Shown here one piece after another: positions 1 to 10,525 of a DNA stretch of 64,000 nt (the stretch's first letter is position 1; each line of letters starts with the position of its first letter). Location: contig NC_056757.1 of the NCBI RefSeq assembly GCF_018687715.1, positions 28,067,501 to 28,131,500 of the forward strand, in the 5' to 3' direction. The notes beneath the pieces are model-generated. The model worked only from the letters and a program-made list of their open reading frames with translations, did not search any database and was not told the origin of the DNA. A program made the position numbers and the translations under genes. This DNA is from Carya illinoinensis (lineage: Eukaryota; Streptophyta; Magnoliopsida; Fagales; Juglandaceae).

Positions 1-644
1 AAAGAAAATATCGTTTCGATATTTCCAAATCAATGTAACTTTAGATTGTGTTTAAATTCCAAACACTTTTCATTATTATTCATTACTTTATTATTATTTT
101 TTACATATTTTTATCATTATTTCTTACTTTTTACTTATTTTTTATTATTATTTATTATTTTATTATTACTTTTCACTTCTTTTTTATTATTATTCACAAC
201 TTTCCTCAACATTTCTCGATACCCAAACCCACCCTAATCTTATGTTTTGTTTTAAGATTCTCCTCCTTGCATCTCCCTCTTTCCTCTTCAATCTCTCTTC
301 CCTATCTTTTAAAGCCTTATCCAGACGTCGTTGCCTCTAGTCTCGTCCGGTCGCTACCATCCATAGTCTTAGCTACATCTCTCTTTTGCGGCCTTGCTGT
401 GGCGATGGGCGGACGACCCCCTTGGAGCTAATCAATCCCTGCATCCATACAGAGACACCCGCCCACGGGAGGCAAGGCCGAGGGCTGCCCATCCAAGAGA
501 TGCAAATAGCACCCTCAGTGTAAAGTTTATTAAAGGAATTATAATAGAAAGACTAATGCGATTGCTATTAAAATCTTCGAGAATTAAAAATTGAAATGAG
601 AAGTATTGGAAAGAGTAAAGGTAAAATTTAAAAAGAGATAAAGA
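1..644. other. intergenic, T-rich then GC-richer, no gene recognised
   Basis: Positions about 44-235 are a TTATTATT-rich stretch resembling a degenerate copy of the GATGAGA-type MITE found elsewhere in the window. Positions 240-530 are more GC-rich. The open frames there (48-431 and 394-594) have low-complexity or unrecognisable translations. I see no gene. Confidence 0.4.
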
Positions 645-985
645 TGAAAACCAATTTTGGATATAGAAAATTCAGCAAATAGATTTCATAACTTTATTTT
701 CAAATATCATTCAAACACAACATTTTTTAATTTCAAATTTTCCATTTTTTCTTCTAATCATTATCTAATGATTATTCAAACATATATATATCAATAAACT
801 TTTACAAACTTCAAAACAAAAATATTATTAAAAAATTATGTTCAAACATTTTTTAACTCTAATATTTTTATGTACTTTTTTTCTCTCACATTTCTCAAAA
901 CCAAATAAAACATATTCCCTCAAATCATTTCACTATTATTCACAAAATTTTGAAATATTCCGAGTGTCTAAACATGCTCTAAATA
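645..985 (-). repeat. MITE family A copy (GATGAGA type), reverse orientation
   Basis: An AT-rich block contains the reverse complement of the family landmarks seen in the better copy at 34868-35237: CATTCAAACACAACATTTTT, TTTCAAATTTTCCATTTTTT, TCTAATCATTATCTAATGATT and ACTATTCACAAAATTTTG. The ends are blurred. Confidence 0.45.
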
Positions 986-1466
986 CTATGAGTTTCTATG
1001 ATATGTTTATCTATCTTGTAATTGTTAAGAAAAGAGAGGAAAAAAAAAGTTTGAGGCTAAAAATTGTAAATAATTTTAGCGTGGAAGTATGCAGGTCGAT
1101 GGGAACATTGGGAAGTCTACATCTGTCCAAGATTTTGAATGAACAGTATTAAATATTATGAAATATGGTCCAGCCAATGGCCCCATATACTTCACCTCTC
1201 TCCAAATTTAAACTTCTAATTCAAATAGCCAATTTAAATCCAAGAAACAGGTCAGCTCTGTTGGCCGTTGCAACTTCTGTTACCAAAGATGAATGCTCTC
1301 CAACGTAATGGTTCCAAAATTAACCCACAAAAGGAAATCAGGCTGAAAACAACAAAGCAATCAATCTAGGATGCATCCCAGGTTGGAAATCACAGTAATT
1401 TCTATGAAATAGAATCAAGGAAAACATAAAGTTATAGTTTGAAAACTGCCCACTTACTCTAGAACT

Positions 1467-2735
1467 TCATGCCATTATCTTGGCAGACCTGACATAGAGG
1501 CTATCCACGACCTTGCCAACATTAGAAATGGTTTCCAGTGTTGCTGGGTATATCGCATCTGTCTTAGGATCATCAAAAATGACGAGACATCCAGCACCCT
1601 GATCTAGAGTTCCAGCAAACTTCTTATCGAGAATCATCTGAGATAATTTCTTCTCCACATGATCAACAGGCAGCTCAATCAGTTCAGCAATATGAGCAAT
1701 CTCAACCCTGGAGAAAGGTTCAATCAACCTGCAGAGATTCTGCTCCAACAAAGTGTCGTACAGTGATGAGAGGTGCCTGTGGACAATAGGGTCTTCCTCT
1801 AGCTGGGCCCTGAAATCCCTGAGGGCAGTCTCAAAAAGCTTTATGGACCGTTTCGAATGCGCATCAGCCACTGCCTTCATGGCATCCAGCTCAGGCCCCA
1901 CATATTGCAGTCCAGCTTTAGATGATATTATTCCCGCCACATCATCAGCCTGGTTCACCATTATCTTGCACAGTAACATATATTTCAGGCTAAATACTGC
2001 CCTTGGATCTTCAAGAGCATTGAAAGCTTCAAAAGCTTCAAAGAAATAGCTATAACCAGTTTTGTAGTCCTTTTCTTCTGCATGGAGGATCCCACTCTGC
2101 AAATCTATAGTACCCTGTTGAGCTGGGGGCACATATATAGCATTGGCAGCAGTTCTTGCAGCCGTCAGTGAAGCCTTGGCTTTAGGGAGATTCCTCAAAG
2201 AAAAATGGAGCTTACTCTCCAACAAGTCTATATCCACAAGCAGAAGCTTGTCATCTAGCCTTCTCACTTCCTTTATTAAACTTGAAAGGAGAGTTAAAGC
2301 TTCTGAGAAGTCTTTGTTTTCCATCAAAAGAGCTGCAAGCCTTGCCTCCACTCTTTGCCGTAGGAAAGTTCGCTTTTCAGCATGAGTCCACTGCACCATT
2401 TCTTTGCAGAGGGAAATCTGGAGATCAGAAGTGCCTGGTATTTTAGCTACTGCATCTATTATCCCACGAACAATTTTGGCAGTCTTTGCCTTGGGGATCA
2501 AGTTGAAAAAGGGCCTCAACTGGGTTAGAAGGTTTCTGAGATCCTCTGCCCGATTTTCTTGTCTAAGAAGATCTGAAAGATTTGTGATTGCCTGTTCCTT
2601 TATCCGTAGGGCTTCAGCAGAAGATGATGTGTTTTCAAGTATGCGGTAAAGAATAGAGATGGCCTCAGCCGGGTTTTTGGCTTCTAAAGCCTGGGCAATT
2701 GAATCAGTTGTTGCTGGGAGATATGAAGAAGACAT
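1467..2735 (-). CDS. RPN6: 26S proteasome non-ATPase regulatory subunit 11 (RPN6)
   Basis: A single uninterrupted coding exon of 422 aa, the usual length for plant RPN6. RPN6 is a lid subunit of the 19S regulatory particle that clamps the lid to the base and the 20S core in cytosol and nucleus. The N-terminal two thirds are the helical TPR-like solenoid (from SSSYLPATTDSIAQALEAK onward). The C-terminal third is the PCI domain (about residues 230-395), with the winged-helix stretch near FSRVEIAHIAELIELP. The C-terminus ends in VDSLYVRSAKIMA. The ATG is at 2735; upstream, the AG of TTCTTTTCAG lies at 2761-2762, so the 5'UTR is spliced (see 2761-4850). No disruption is visible and codon use looks normal. 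Family assignment is from recognised sequence; expression and function are inferred. Confidence 0.96.
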   Translation of the reverse strand: MSSSYLPATTDSIAQALEAKNPAEAISILYRILENTSSSAEALRIKEQAITNLSDLLRQENRAEDLRNLLTQLRPFFNLIPKAKTAKIVRGIIDAVAKIPGTSDLQISLCKEMVQWTHAEKRTFLRQRVEARLAALLMENKDFSEALTLLSSLIKEVRRLDDKLLLVDIDLLESKLHFSLRNLPKAKASLTAARTAANAIYVPPAQQGTIDLQSGILHAEEKDYKTGYSYFFEAFEAFNALEDPRAVFSLKYMLLCKIMVNQADDVAGIISSKAGLQYVGPELDAMKAVADAHSKRSIKLFETALRDFRAQLEEDPIVHRHLSSLYDTLLEQNLCRLIEPFSRVEIAHIAELIELPVDHVEKKLSQMILDKKFAGTLDQGAGCLVIFDDPKTDAIYPATLETISNVGKVVDSLYVRSAKIMA

Positions 2736-2760
2736 TTTCGGGGTTCGGATTAATCAAGTC

Positions 2761-4850
2761 CTGAAAAGAAGAAAATGATCCAACAACTTAATTTCATAAT
2801 GATGAATCACATCAAGCGCTCCATTTTTTATGAATGCATCAAGCAATCAAGAAACCACCATAATTGCACCCAAAGATATAAAGTAACTCATGCCTGAAAT
2901 GGTTTCAAGCTAATTTGTTGATAGGTTAGTTTCAAGCTAATTTGGCAAACAAAACCAACTTCTTAATCTTGGAGTCTCTTTAAAATGCCTCCAATCCAGC
3001 AGGACTGAATTGGTAAAATTGAGCGGTCACTTGATTGAACTGGAATATGCTAAGCCCAATATTTTTTTATTTTTTTATTTTATCGGTAAACAAATTTTTA
3101 TTAATCAAGAGAGTAGGCAAAAGCCCAAGTATATGGGACATATACAAGAGCAATGCCTAAGTGTGCTAGTTTAGTGATACAATGAATTCATGGAAGGTCA
3201 TGCCTTGAAAATCAATTACAATCGACCAATACAGTAAAGTATTGAAAAAAAAGTTCTAAGCTCATCCATTGACCGTTCTTGGTCTTCAAAGCTTCTTTCA
3301 TTCCTCTCCCTCCACTAAGACCAATAAATTAGACCCACTAGCATTCTAACTTAGGTCCAACTTGGAAGATTTTACACTCCATTCTCCATTTATCACTAAG
3401 AACAGCTTCAACATGGAATTTAGTGGCACCCAGCAGATGACCATTTCATTCATCAGGAAAGCTATCAGACTTTACCATCAGACTTTACCATGGAACTTGA
3501 TTGTTTAAAGGAGAGTGTCAACTTCTCTGTTATTGCTCTTTTTACTATGAGATTTACACTACTTCGCTCAATTGCCTAAGTGAAGGTAAGCTGGTAATAG
3601 AGACCTCAAATTGGGGATGACACATTTCAGTTAAAGATTCCCAATAAAAGGGATTATCTCAAAGCCAGATTGCTTGAATTGTATGATTAACTAAGGATTA
3701 TTTTTTATGAGTGATTAACGAAGGATTTAACAGAAAATCCAAAGTAGCATTTGAACCAAATTAAAGTAAGGCGTGATGGTTAAAACTTAAAACCTCATAC
3801 GCACCAAGGCCTTGCTACTAAGATTTACCATGCATTAATATGAACCCAAACAAATTTATTACAAAACACCATTTGTCCCCTAGGAGAAGCTTTACACACC
3901 ATTTCAATTAAATTACACACCATTTTTTTTTTTTAACCTATCAAAAAAAAAAATTATACCCTTTTTTTTTTCCACTTGAAATTTGTATCGGCCTACTTAT
4001 TGAGAAAAATTTTTAAAGTTCAATTCTCGGCCTGTGAATACTATTTTTGCAACCACCAATTATGTCTATTGATCATAAATTGAACTCAACATTTGCACCC
4101 GAAAGCTTGAAAAAAAAGGCACCCTTTTTTCCAGTAAACATTCTCAAAGTAAAAGAAAAAAAAAAAAAAAAAAAGCAAAATCATTTCAGGGAAGATATAA
4201 ATTTCATGCCCGAAAACAGTACAGGAATTTCGCGAAAAATGAAAAAAATCCCATGGGTTCACAGCAAATATTTTCAAGACTCGTCTAATTATCTCAATCT
4301 ACCATCGAATGGGTTTGTTATACAGTCCAAGTCGAGTCTCACAGGAAAAACGTTCTACATCCTTTCCATCCAAAATTTATCGATCCAACTTGCCAAAAAT
4401 ATCGGAAGCTAACTGAAAATTAAAACCCAATTGTTCCTAACAACTTCGGAAACTGATATTTAGACTCGAAAATATAAAACACTAGTAAAATCAATTGTTA
4501 ACGAAGGTGCGAGAAATCAAAAATTGCACAGCAACTCGAAGCGAAACCCTAGCATTAATGATGCAAAACATTGAGGTGAATGATGATCTTCGCATAGAAC
4601 GTACCTTAGATGGATGTAAAGAGAGGACCGATTGAATCCCTTCACTAAAATAAGAAGCCCCCAACTAGCAAAGATCCAGAATAGGAACAAGAGAGAGAGA
4701 GGAACGTAGCAGAATCTCTCGGTGTGAAGTCTCAGCTAAAGTATTAAGCCTCGAATACCGTAAAGCACAAGTTAAGATCACAGCCGTCGCCTTGGGAGTC
4801 CACTTGTAATGTACCGCTGAAAACTACCAACGTCCTATTATTGAAAGAGT
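2761..4850 (-). other. RPN6: 5'UTR intron and leader exon of RPN6
   Basis: On the minus strand the leader reads ...CCATCTAAG|GTACGTTC, with donor GT at 4604-4603. The acceptor CTTCTTTTCAG ends at 2761, 25 bases before the ATG. This gives an 1844-bp intron (2761-4604) entirely in the 5'UTR. The leader exon (4605 to about 4800) carries a CT-rich stretch typical of plant leaders (4690-4701, GA-rich on the + strand). Long first introns in plant housekeeping genes often raise expression; that is inference here. The intron also holds a LINE 3' fragment (3062-3420) and AT-rich DNA. Confidence 0.7.
3062..3420 (-). mobile_element. 5'-truncated LINE (L1) 3' end
   Basis: Translated on the minus strand, 3305-3235 reads WRERNERSFEDQERSMDELR. 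This is the conserved end of the zf-RVT region of plant L1 ORF2. It is followed by a 3'UTR with CTTGGGCTTTTGCCTACTC and TTAATAAAAATTTGTTTACC, the usual tail of these elements. The rest of ORF2 is absent, as expected for 5' truncation during target-primed reverse transcription. It sits in the RPN6 5'UTR intron, antisense to nothing (same strand as the gene). Confidence 0.7.
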
Positions 4851-4852
4851 TT

Positions 4853-5010
4853 TGTTATATATAAGTAAAATTACATACTAATTTACGTATTAATATTAAT
4901 TTTTTTATATTTAAAAATTAAATTAACACTGTTTTCAATAAAATTTACTTTTTGACCAATCATAATAAATTAATGCACATATTAATACACAAGTATACTT
5001 ATAACTATAC
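4853..5010. repeat. MITE-like palindrome (family E) at the RPN6 promoter
   Basis: The left arm TATATAAGTAAAATTACATAC and the reverse complement of the right arm (TTATAAGTATACTTGTGTATT) match with few differences. This gives arms of about 40 bp around an AT-rich core. It lies immediately upstream of the inferred RPN6 leader. Confidence 0.5.
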
Positions 5011-5038
5011 TTTTTCTTATTGAAAAGGCCAATAAAAG

Positions 5039-5243
5039 GCTAGTGTGCCTCTCAATTTGTACCCGTACCGTTCGGCAATATTTTTTTAAAAATTTAGCAA
5101 TTATGAGAATAATTTTAAGTGTATTGATGTATTTTTTTATTTTTTAAAAATATTTAAATATATTAAAAATGTTAAAAGAAAAATGAAAAAAAAAAACTAA
5201 CATACTGTCAAATGGAGCGGTACTATTCAGGCAGTAGAGTAGC
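5039..5243. repeat. MITE family C, copy 1
   Basis: It begins GCTAGTGTGCC and ends GGAGCGGTACTATTC...AGAGTAGC. The core contains TTAAGTGTATTGATGTATTTTT followed by A/T-rich sequence. The same core and CCG[C/A]T...AGTAGC ends occur at 51018-51201 and, inverted, at 57787-57948. Confidence 0.55.
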
Positions 5244-5261
5244 TCACTCTTATTGAAAAAT

Positions 5262-5425
5262 GTAATACTACCTACAGTCGTGAATTGTATAAGTATTATA
5301 TAGTCCTTTTGAAAAAAATATGATTTATTATTAAAAAATTAATTTTTTTTCATGTGAATCCCTATTTATTCACTTTTTTTAAAATAATTGCATGACACTT
5401 CACACTCATGACTATAAATATATTT
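5262..5425 (-). repeat. MITE family B, copy 1
   Basis: Landmarks are TACAGTCGTGAAT at one end, ATTAAAAAATTAATTTTTTTTCATGTGAA in the core, and GCATGACACTTCACACTCATGACTATAAAT at the other end. The same order occurs at 56350-56528, 61302-61475, 62853-63028 and 63443-63612. Confidence 0.5.
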
Positions 5426-5510
5426 CTTATTGAAAAAATAGGATTTTATTTTATAATTCTAATTTTTGTCATTTACGTTATTTTTTATTTGTGAGATTGA
5501 AATTTATAAC

Positions 5511-5526
5511 AAAATAATAAGAAAAA
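5511..5526 (+). repeat. left target-site duplication of RT-less LINE
   Basis: AAAATAATAAGAAAAA (16 bp) is repeated exactly at 7978-7993. It starts with AAAA after a T/C context, as expected for L1 endonuclease nicking. Because it is A-rich, chance similarity to a poly(A) tail cannot be excluded. Confidence 0.5.
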
Positions 5527-5687
5527 ACTCACTCTTCGTTTCCTCTCAAGTCTAGAGGTCTCTAGCGAGGTGGAAAAGTATCATTCACTTTGAAATGTTT
5601 GTTTGCTAAGGGTAAGCAATGGATGACAATTATCACTTGTTGAGTTAGAACTAAAACAAGAACAAGGTTGGTTTTTCTGAAAGGAAG

Positions 5688-6410
5688 ATGGCAGATGCTT
5701 TAGCAGAAGTATGGAACAAATTATCATTAACAGAGAAAGAAAAAGATGAAGTTGTGATTATTGGGGAAGATATCTAACTCACTATGTAAAGAGGTAAACT
5801 ATGTCTGTTGGGTAAATTAATAGCAGATAAAAAAATAAGCCAAGAGGCTTTCAAAAACACCATGTCTAATTTCTGGAAATTCTGTGATGATATTAAAATT
5901 ATTGAAGCAGGAGAGAACCTCTATATCTTCAAATTCCAATCATAAGCTGAACTAAGAAGGATATGGGAGGAACAACCTTGAATGTTTGATATTAATTTAA
6001 TCTGCTTGAAGAGGTTTGAGGGCTTCACCCCACCTACTGAACTCCAGTTTACTCATACCAATTTGTGGGTCTAATTTCATAATCTACCTTTAGGATGCAT
6101 GAACAAAAAGGTAGGAAATAGAATTGGAACTACTATTGGCACAGTTCTCCAGGTGGATGTAGCTTGCAATGAAGATTGCTGGAAAAAATGGTTAAGGGTT
6201 TTAATTGAAATAAACCTAATAAAACCATTAGCAAGAGAGAAAGTAGTGGAATTACTAGGTCAAAGAAGGTTTGTGCAATTTAAATATGAAATGTTACTTA
6301 GGTTCTATTTTAATTGTGGGGTTATCATGCATGGTTCGAGTGGGTGTGCTGGCAAATATACCAAGTCTAATTTATATGGAGATACAAGTGCCACTCAGTA
6401 TGGATCATAG
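5688..6410 (+). pseudogene. LINE ORF1 (DUF4283 / zinc knuckle), decayed
   Basis: The protein resembles plant L1 ORF1 (gag-like RNA-binding protein). It has a DUF4283 region (SNFWKFCDDIKIIEAGENLYIFKFQ, then FEGFTPPTELQFTHTNLWV and LPLGCMNKKVGNRIGTTIG) and a partial zf-CCHC_4 knuckle (CGVIMHGSSGC). In-frame stops lie near 5777, 5943, 5980 and 6073, so it cannot be translated as one protein. An open stretch of 103 codons remains at 6099-6410. It is part of the element 5527-7977. Confidence 0.65.
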
Positions 6411-7044
6411 CTAAGAGTAGCAATTTTAAGACCTAGTTCAACCAGTTTAGGAACTAATTCTAGTTATGGAAGTACTTATGTAAAACTGATATCAAGTATA
6501 CCCAGGTATGGGTCAGAAGGGCAGCAAAGTTTGGGGAAATTGAAGATAAAAGAAACATAAGAGATTGAAAAAGCAAGAGGAAAGGGGATGAGGAAGGTGT
6601 TACAAGATTCAACTATGCAAGATAGTGGCTATGATAGAAAGCTAAATAGCTCAGAAGACATACCTTTGTTGACATTGGAAACACAACATAATACCCACAA
6701 GGAATCTGCTTCAAATATAATAGCAGCTCCAACAAAAAAATAGAATGAAGTTAGGCCAAATTTTGTAGAAGATCAATTCAATAATAATAAATTACAACAA
6801 ACATTTGAGGTAAGTGTCAATAAATGGAAGAGAATGGCAAGGGGACAAGTCAATGTAGATATGGTGTCTGTTAATCCTCATGCTGCCAGAGAAAGAAAAA
6901 TTGAAGAAGAAAATATTTTATTTGACTTAGAGAACAATCAAGATGGAAGAGGTAAAAAAAAGAGGTCATGGCACCTGACGTTAATGTATCGACGGAGGCT
7001 ATTAATCAACCCTGTTAGGAGCAATGAGGCTACTAAGTTAGAAC

Positions 7045-7665
7045 TACTGAGAGTTTGACAACTCTCGAACAGTTAGAGATCTTAGCCATTTGGTTAAGAT
7101 CCACGAGTCTAGTATCTTGTTTATTATGGAAACTAAGATACAAAAATATCAAACAGAGAGCATTAGATTCAATTTGGGTTTTAAATATTTATTCACAATG
7201 GATGGAGTAGGAAAAAGTGGAGGTTTGGTTGTGTTATGGGATGAGGAGACAAGACTCAAAATTCATACATACTCAAACAGACATGTTAATGCATGGATTG
7301 ATAAAAAAAGCTTTTCATGGATGTTAACCTACTTTTATGGGAATCCTGAAACAGAAAAAAGAAACAATGGATGGAGTCTATTGAGACATTTGAAAATGCA
7401 AAATCCCAAGAGATGGCTTTGTATAGGAGATTTCAATGAAATCCTATATCAAAGTGAGAAGAATGGGGGAGCTAGAAGAGAAGAAAAGCAAATGGAAAAA
7501 TTTGGGAATGTGCTCACAGATTGTAAGCTTAATGATGTGGGTTTTCAAAAAGGCAAGTTTACATGGACTAATAACAGACTTGATCAATCTTTCACAAAGG
7601 AAAACCTGGATAGAGCAGTAGCAACTTCTGATTGGTGTGCAGAATTTGGTAGTGGTGAGGTTTAA
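7045..7665 (+). pseudogene. LINE ORF2 endonuclease domain (EEP/APE type), truncated
   Basis: The open frame 7090-7665 encodes an exonuclease-endonuclease-phosphatase domain. SILFIMETK carries the metal-binding Glu, SGGLVVLWDEE follows, then WLCIGDFNEIL (catalytic Asp/Asn) and KFTWTNNR...NLDRAVATSDWC (normally RLDRA). In L1 elements this domain nicks target DNA for reverse transcription. Stops upstream cut the usual start. Downstream the RT domain is absent, so it is not a functional ORF2. Confidence 0.75.
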
Positions 7666-7977
7666 GTGTTGGCATCTTTAACATTTGACTGTTGTCCTAT
7701 ATTAATCTCATTCCAAATGCACAGGAGATGAAAATGAAACATAGGTATGTATGCAGATATGAGGACAAATGGTCAACATACCCTGATGGTGAGCAAATTA
7801 TTTCAAAGGCTTGGCAATAGGATGAGAATCAAATAGAGCGTTAGGAACAATTCAACAAAAACTAGCAAGATGTATGGGGGAATTAAAAAAATGGAGCTAC
7901 AAGAAAGAATATGACTCAAAAGGAAGATTAACACGAAAAATGGAAACATTGAGGGAAGTGCAGCAGTCAAAAAATAA

Positions 7978-7993
7978 AAAATAATAAGAAAAA
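7978..7993 (+). repeat. right target-site duplication of RT-less LINE
   Basis: An exact repeat of the 16 bp at 5511-5526. It directly follows the A-rich end (GTCAAAAAATAAAA) of the element. Confidence 0.5.
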
Positions 7994-8560
7994 GGAAGAG
8001 TTACATTAATAAAAATATTTAATTAAAATAAAATTCATAAATTGAAATAACTAAATGTGATATGTTACTTTTTAAAAATTTTACAATATAATATATCACA
8101 TTATTTATTTTCAAATGGTTTTTTGGTTAAACTAAACATTTCTCTAAAAACTAATATTGTCCAAACAAAAATTATAATCTCAAATAAGTTAAAAGTATGT
8201 TTGGAAGAAAAATATCATTTTGATGCTTTTCTTCAAACATGCTTTTCTGAATAATCCAGAATGCAGTTTAAATTTTAAAAATAATGTCAATAGATGAAAT
8301 ACTCATACAACTTTTAGATAATTACAACTTTCAAACTTTTAAAGATATGGTCACAATCTTCAAAAAATCAAATGATTGTTATTTCTATCTCAAAAATGAT
8401 TTTTTTTTTTTAAATTTGTTTCCAAACAAACTTAACATATTTGAAAGTGTTTTAAAAATATGATTACCAAACAGTAAATAACTTTTAATAGTAGAACTTA
8501 TTACTTGAACAATAAATTATAAGTCCTAAAGTTATAAACTATTTTTCCACCGCTATCTCA
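7994..8560. other. AT-rich intergenic gap between two LINEs
   Basis: There is no recognisable coding sequence. The stretch contains AAGTATGTTTGGAAGAAAAATATC and AAACATGCTTTTCTG, which may be arms of an old AT-rich palindromic element. I cannot set its ends. Confidence 0.35.
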
Positions 8561-8575
8561 AACATGCACTAACTT
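8561..8575 (-). repeat. target-site duplication, 3' side of full-length LINE
   Basis: AACATGCACTAACTT is repeated exactly at 18645-18659. It is directly followed by the T run that is the minus-strand poly(A) tail of the LINE. Confidence 0.85.
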
Positions 8576-8658
8576 TTTTTTCCCCTCAACAAGACTCATT
8601 CATTCACAAAAAGTCATCTACACAGTCTTATTCCAGCCATAAACGAAATATTAAAAAT

Positions 8659-9165
8659 TTACAAACTAAGAAGAGGGTCTTTGCCGCTATGGAAATCAAG
8701 AAGACATAGTGGAATAAGATTAAGAGGAATGCTTCCATACATATTCATAGAAGCTGCCCACTACGCAATTGAATGTGCGTTTTGATTCAGATCTCGATGT
8801 ATTTTCTTAGTTTGCCAGCTTTCAAATGATTGTAATGTACTTCTAATGTCACTGACTATAGGTTGAATAGTCCAATATGAGATTTTGTCAAGATCAGTTG
8901 CAGCTTGCATTACCACTAAAGAGTCACCTGCGATGAAAATTTTCTTGATTTGGTTGAGCTGAGGTTCTGCAAATCCAATACACGTTTCAGTGGCTTCACC
9001 CTGATTTGGATTTTGGCTTTCAATATGCTATGTGATGACGAAGGTTGGAAAACCATCTTCTGATCTGCATATTGCTGCTGCTATGCTACTTGTTTTCCTA
9101 ACAGCTGCATCAAAGAATAGAGTGTAATGCCCTTTGGGTGTAGCTTGACTACTCCTAAAGAATAA
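8659..9165 (-). pseudogene. LINE ORF2, C-terminal RNase H-like domain
   Basis: Minus-strand translation gives LFFDAAV near 9119, then GEATETCIGF, GDSLVVMQA and LNQNAHSIA*WAA. This is the order of the RVT_3 / RNase H-like domain of plant L1 ORF2 (DAAV, GDS, N-x-x-AH). It degrades the RNA strand of the RNA/DNA hybrid in active elements. The TAA at 8661-8659 is the likely ORF2 stop. In-frame stops, for example after FPTFVIT, show decay. The upstream part of the domain is separated by the insertion at about 9170-10520. Confidence 0.75.
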
Positions 9166-10525
9166 CGTGGTAGTTGTAGCACAGTTTTGGGGTGTTGATT
9201 CCACAGGGAGACAAATTAAAAGAATAGCAAGAGGAAAAAATAAACGAAAGAAAAATATTAAATAAGTAATGGAAAACAAAAATTAATTTTAAATGTAAAT
9301 TAAAGTGAAACGAAGTGATTAACGAAAAAAGTATTCAAATTTAACGAACAATAGAGCGTTGGGAATCCCTTGCACAAATCTGGTATTTTAATTATTCTTA
9401 ATTCATTGAATAATTCAGTCAGAAACTCAATTTACGAAATTCTCAATCGGAATGTATAGATTTATAAACCAAAATTAAATCAAATTTAACCCTTTGAAAA
9501 ATCATTCACCACTTTTAAAATACGTAAATTACTACCCCTATTAAGAAAATCCAATGAAGACAATATACTCAGGGAGCGATATTGCAGCAAAAAACTAAAT
9601 CAATATATATATATATATATATATAATTTATCAAAACATAATCAAAAGACTAATCCATTCAATAGAAAAAGGATGACTGAATCCATAAACAGAATAAATT
9701 TTATGATTATTCGGAGAAAAAAAATCAACGATGAATTGAAAACGATAAAATAAAAGAATTGTAGCAATTGAAAATCAAATACATAAATTAAAAATACCAT
9801 CTAATATGCAAGTTCATCCCTAACCCTACTTGAAAATTTAGTTACCCATAAATATACTGGACAACAAAAATCTCCAGAGAAAACTGAAGCGAACGGTGGC
9901 CATGGAAGTGATTTTTTTCTCTTTTCAGATATGCCTCTTATGCCTCCTCATCCTCTATTTCGTACTAATAATATGCTTATATAGAGTAGGAAAGAAACTC
10001 TAATGTTCTCTTAATTTTCGCATTAAAAAACGCATAAATTTTAGGACTTATCTTGACAACCACGTCCGCCCTTCAGAAATTCTAATTTGTAAATTCTTAT
10101 TAGAGACAAAGTTATAAAACTTTAAGATAGCTTTCTAATGCATCAAGAATCGCATCAATTCGATATGTGAGTAAAACGATACAGTCAAAAGACTAAAGTA
10201 TGTCTAGACTGTCTCCTAGCAAATTTCAGACTTGGACTTCTTGTAGTTTCATTTTGTGATTTTTTTTCTTTTTCTTTTCTTCCAAATTGCTCTCAAACCC
10301 CATGAATGTCTTCTTTTGAATTTGACTGGTCTTAACTCACTCCTTTATAAACTCTGAAATTAAATATAAAAAAACTGTTTAGGAGTATCTCAACGTAAAT
10401 AGAAATTCAATTTAAGAATACACATTAATTCCTATGATTTATATTCACATTTTAGCATTTTAGTCCAATAATAAGGTATTTAGAGTGCACTTTCACACAC
10501 TCATCAGTATAACTCTCCAGTCATG
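9166..10525. mobile_element. unclassified insertion in LINE RNase H region
   Basis: The LINE reading resumes on both sides: ...KEHYDA then SHDW at about 10525, and SSQATPKGHYTLFFDAA at about 9150. The intervening 1.3 kb has no LINE coding. It contains GTAGCACAG...GGTGTTGATTCCACAGGGA at one end and GTGCACTTTCACACACTCATCA at the other, an arrangement I recall from LTR-type or non-autonomous elements. The terminal repeats and target duplication are unclear. GGAGT and AGAGT near the two edges are weak candidates. Confidence 0.5.
9603..9624. repeat. (AT)n microsatellite
   Basis: About eleven AT units. Confidence 0.9.

Larger units (their letters stand above)
5527..7977 (+). mobile_element. L1-type LINE copy lacking reverse transcriptase
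   Basis: ORF1 remnants begin near 5688 (ADALAEVWNKLSLTEKEKDE). They continue through a DUF4283 region (5800-6240, several stops) and a zinc-knuckle-like segment near 6310 (FNCGVIMHGSSGC). The ORF2 endonuclease follows at about 7045-7665. After it come only about 300 bp encoding the K-rich linker (YKKEYDSKGRLTRKMETLREV), ending in an A-rich tail next to a 16-bp direct repeat. RT, zf-RVT and RNase H are missing. The copy therefore looks 3'-shortened, perhaps by priming at or polyadenylation in the internal A-rich stretch, and was inserted in that form. The alternative is a later deletion of the 3' half with a chance A-rich repeat. Confidence 0.7.

Noticed and set aside
48..431. 127-codon frame at the window start
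   Set aside because: Repeats of F/I/L from TTATTATT-type sequence; no recognisable protein.
4047..4412. 121-codon + strand frame in the RPN6 leader intron
   Set aside because: It includes a poly-Lys run from an A tract and lies inside an intron; no family resemblance.
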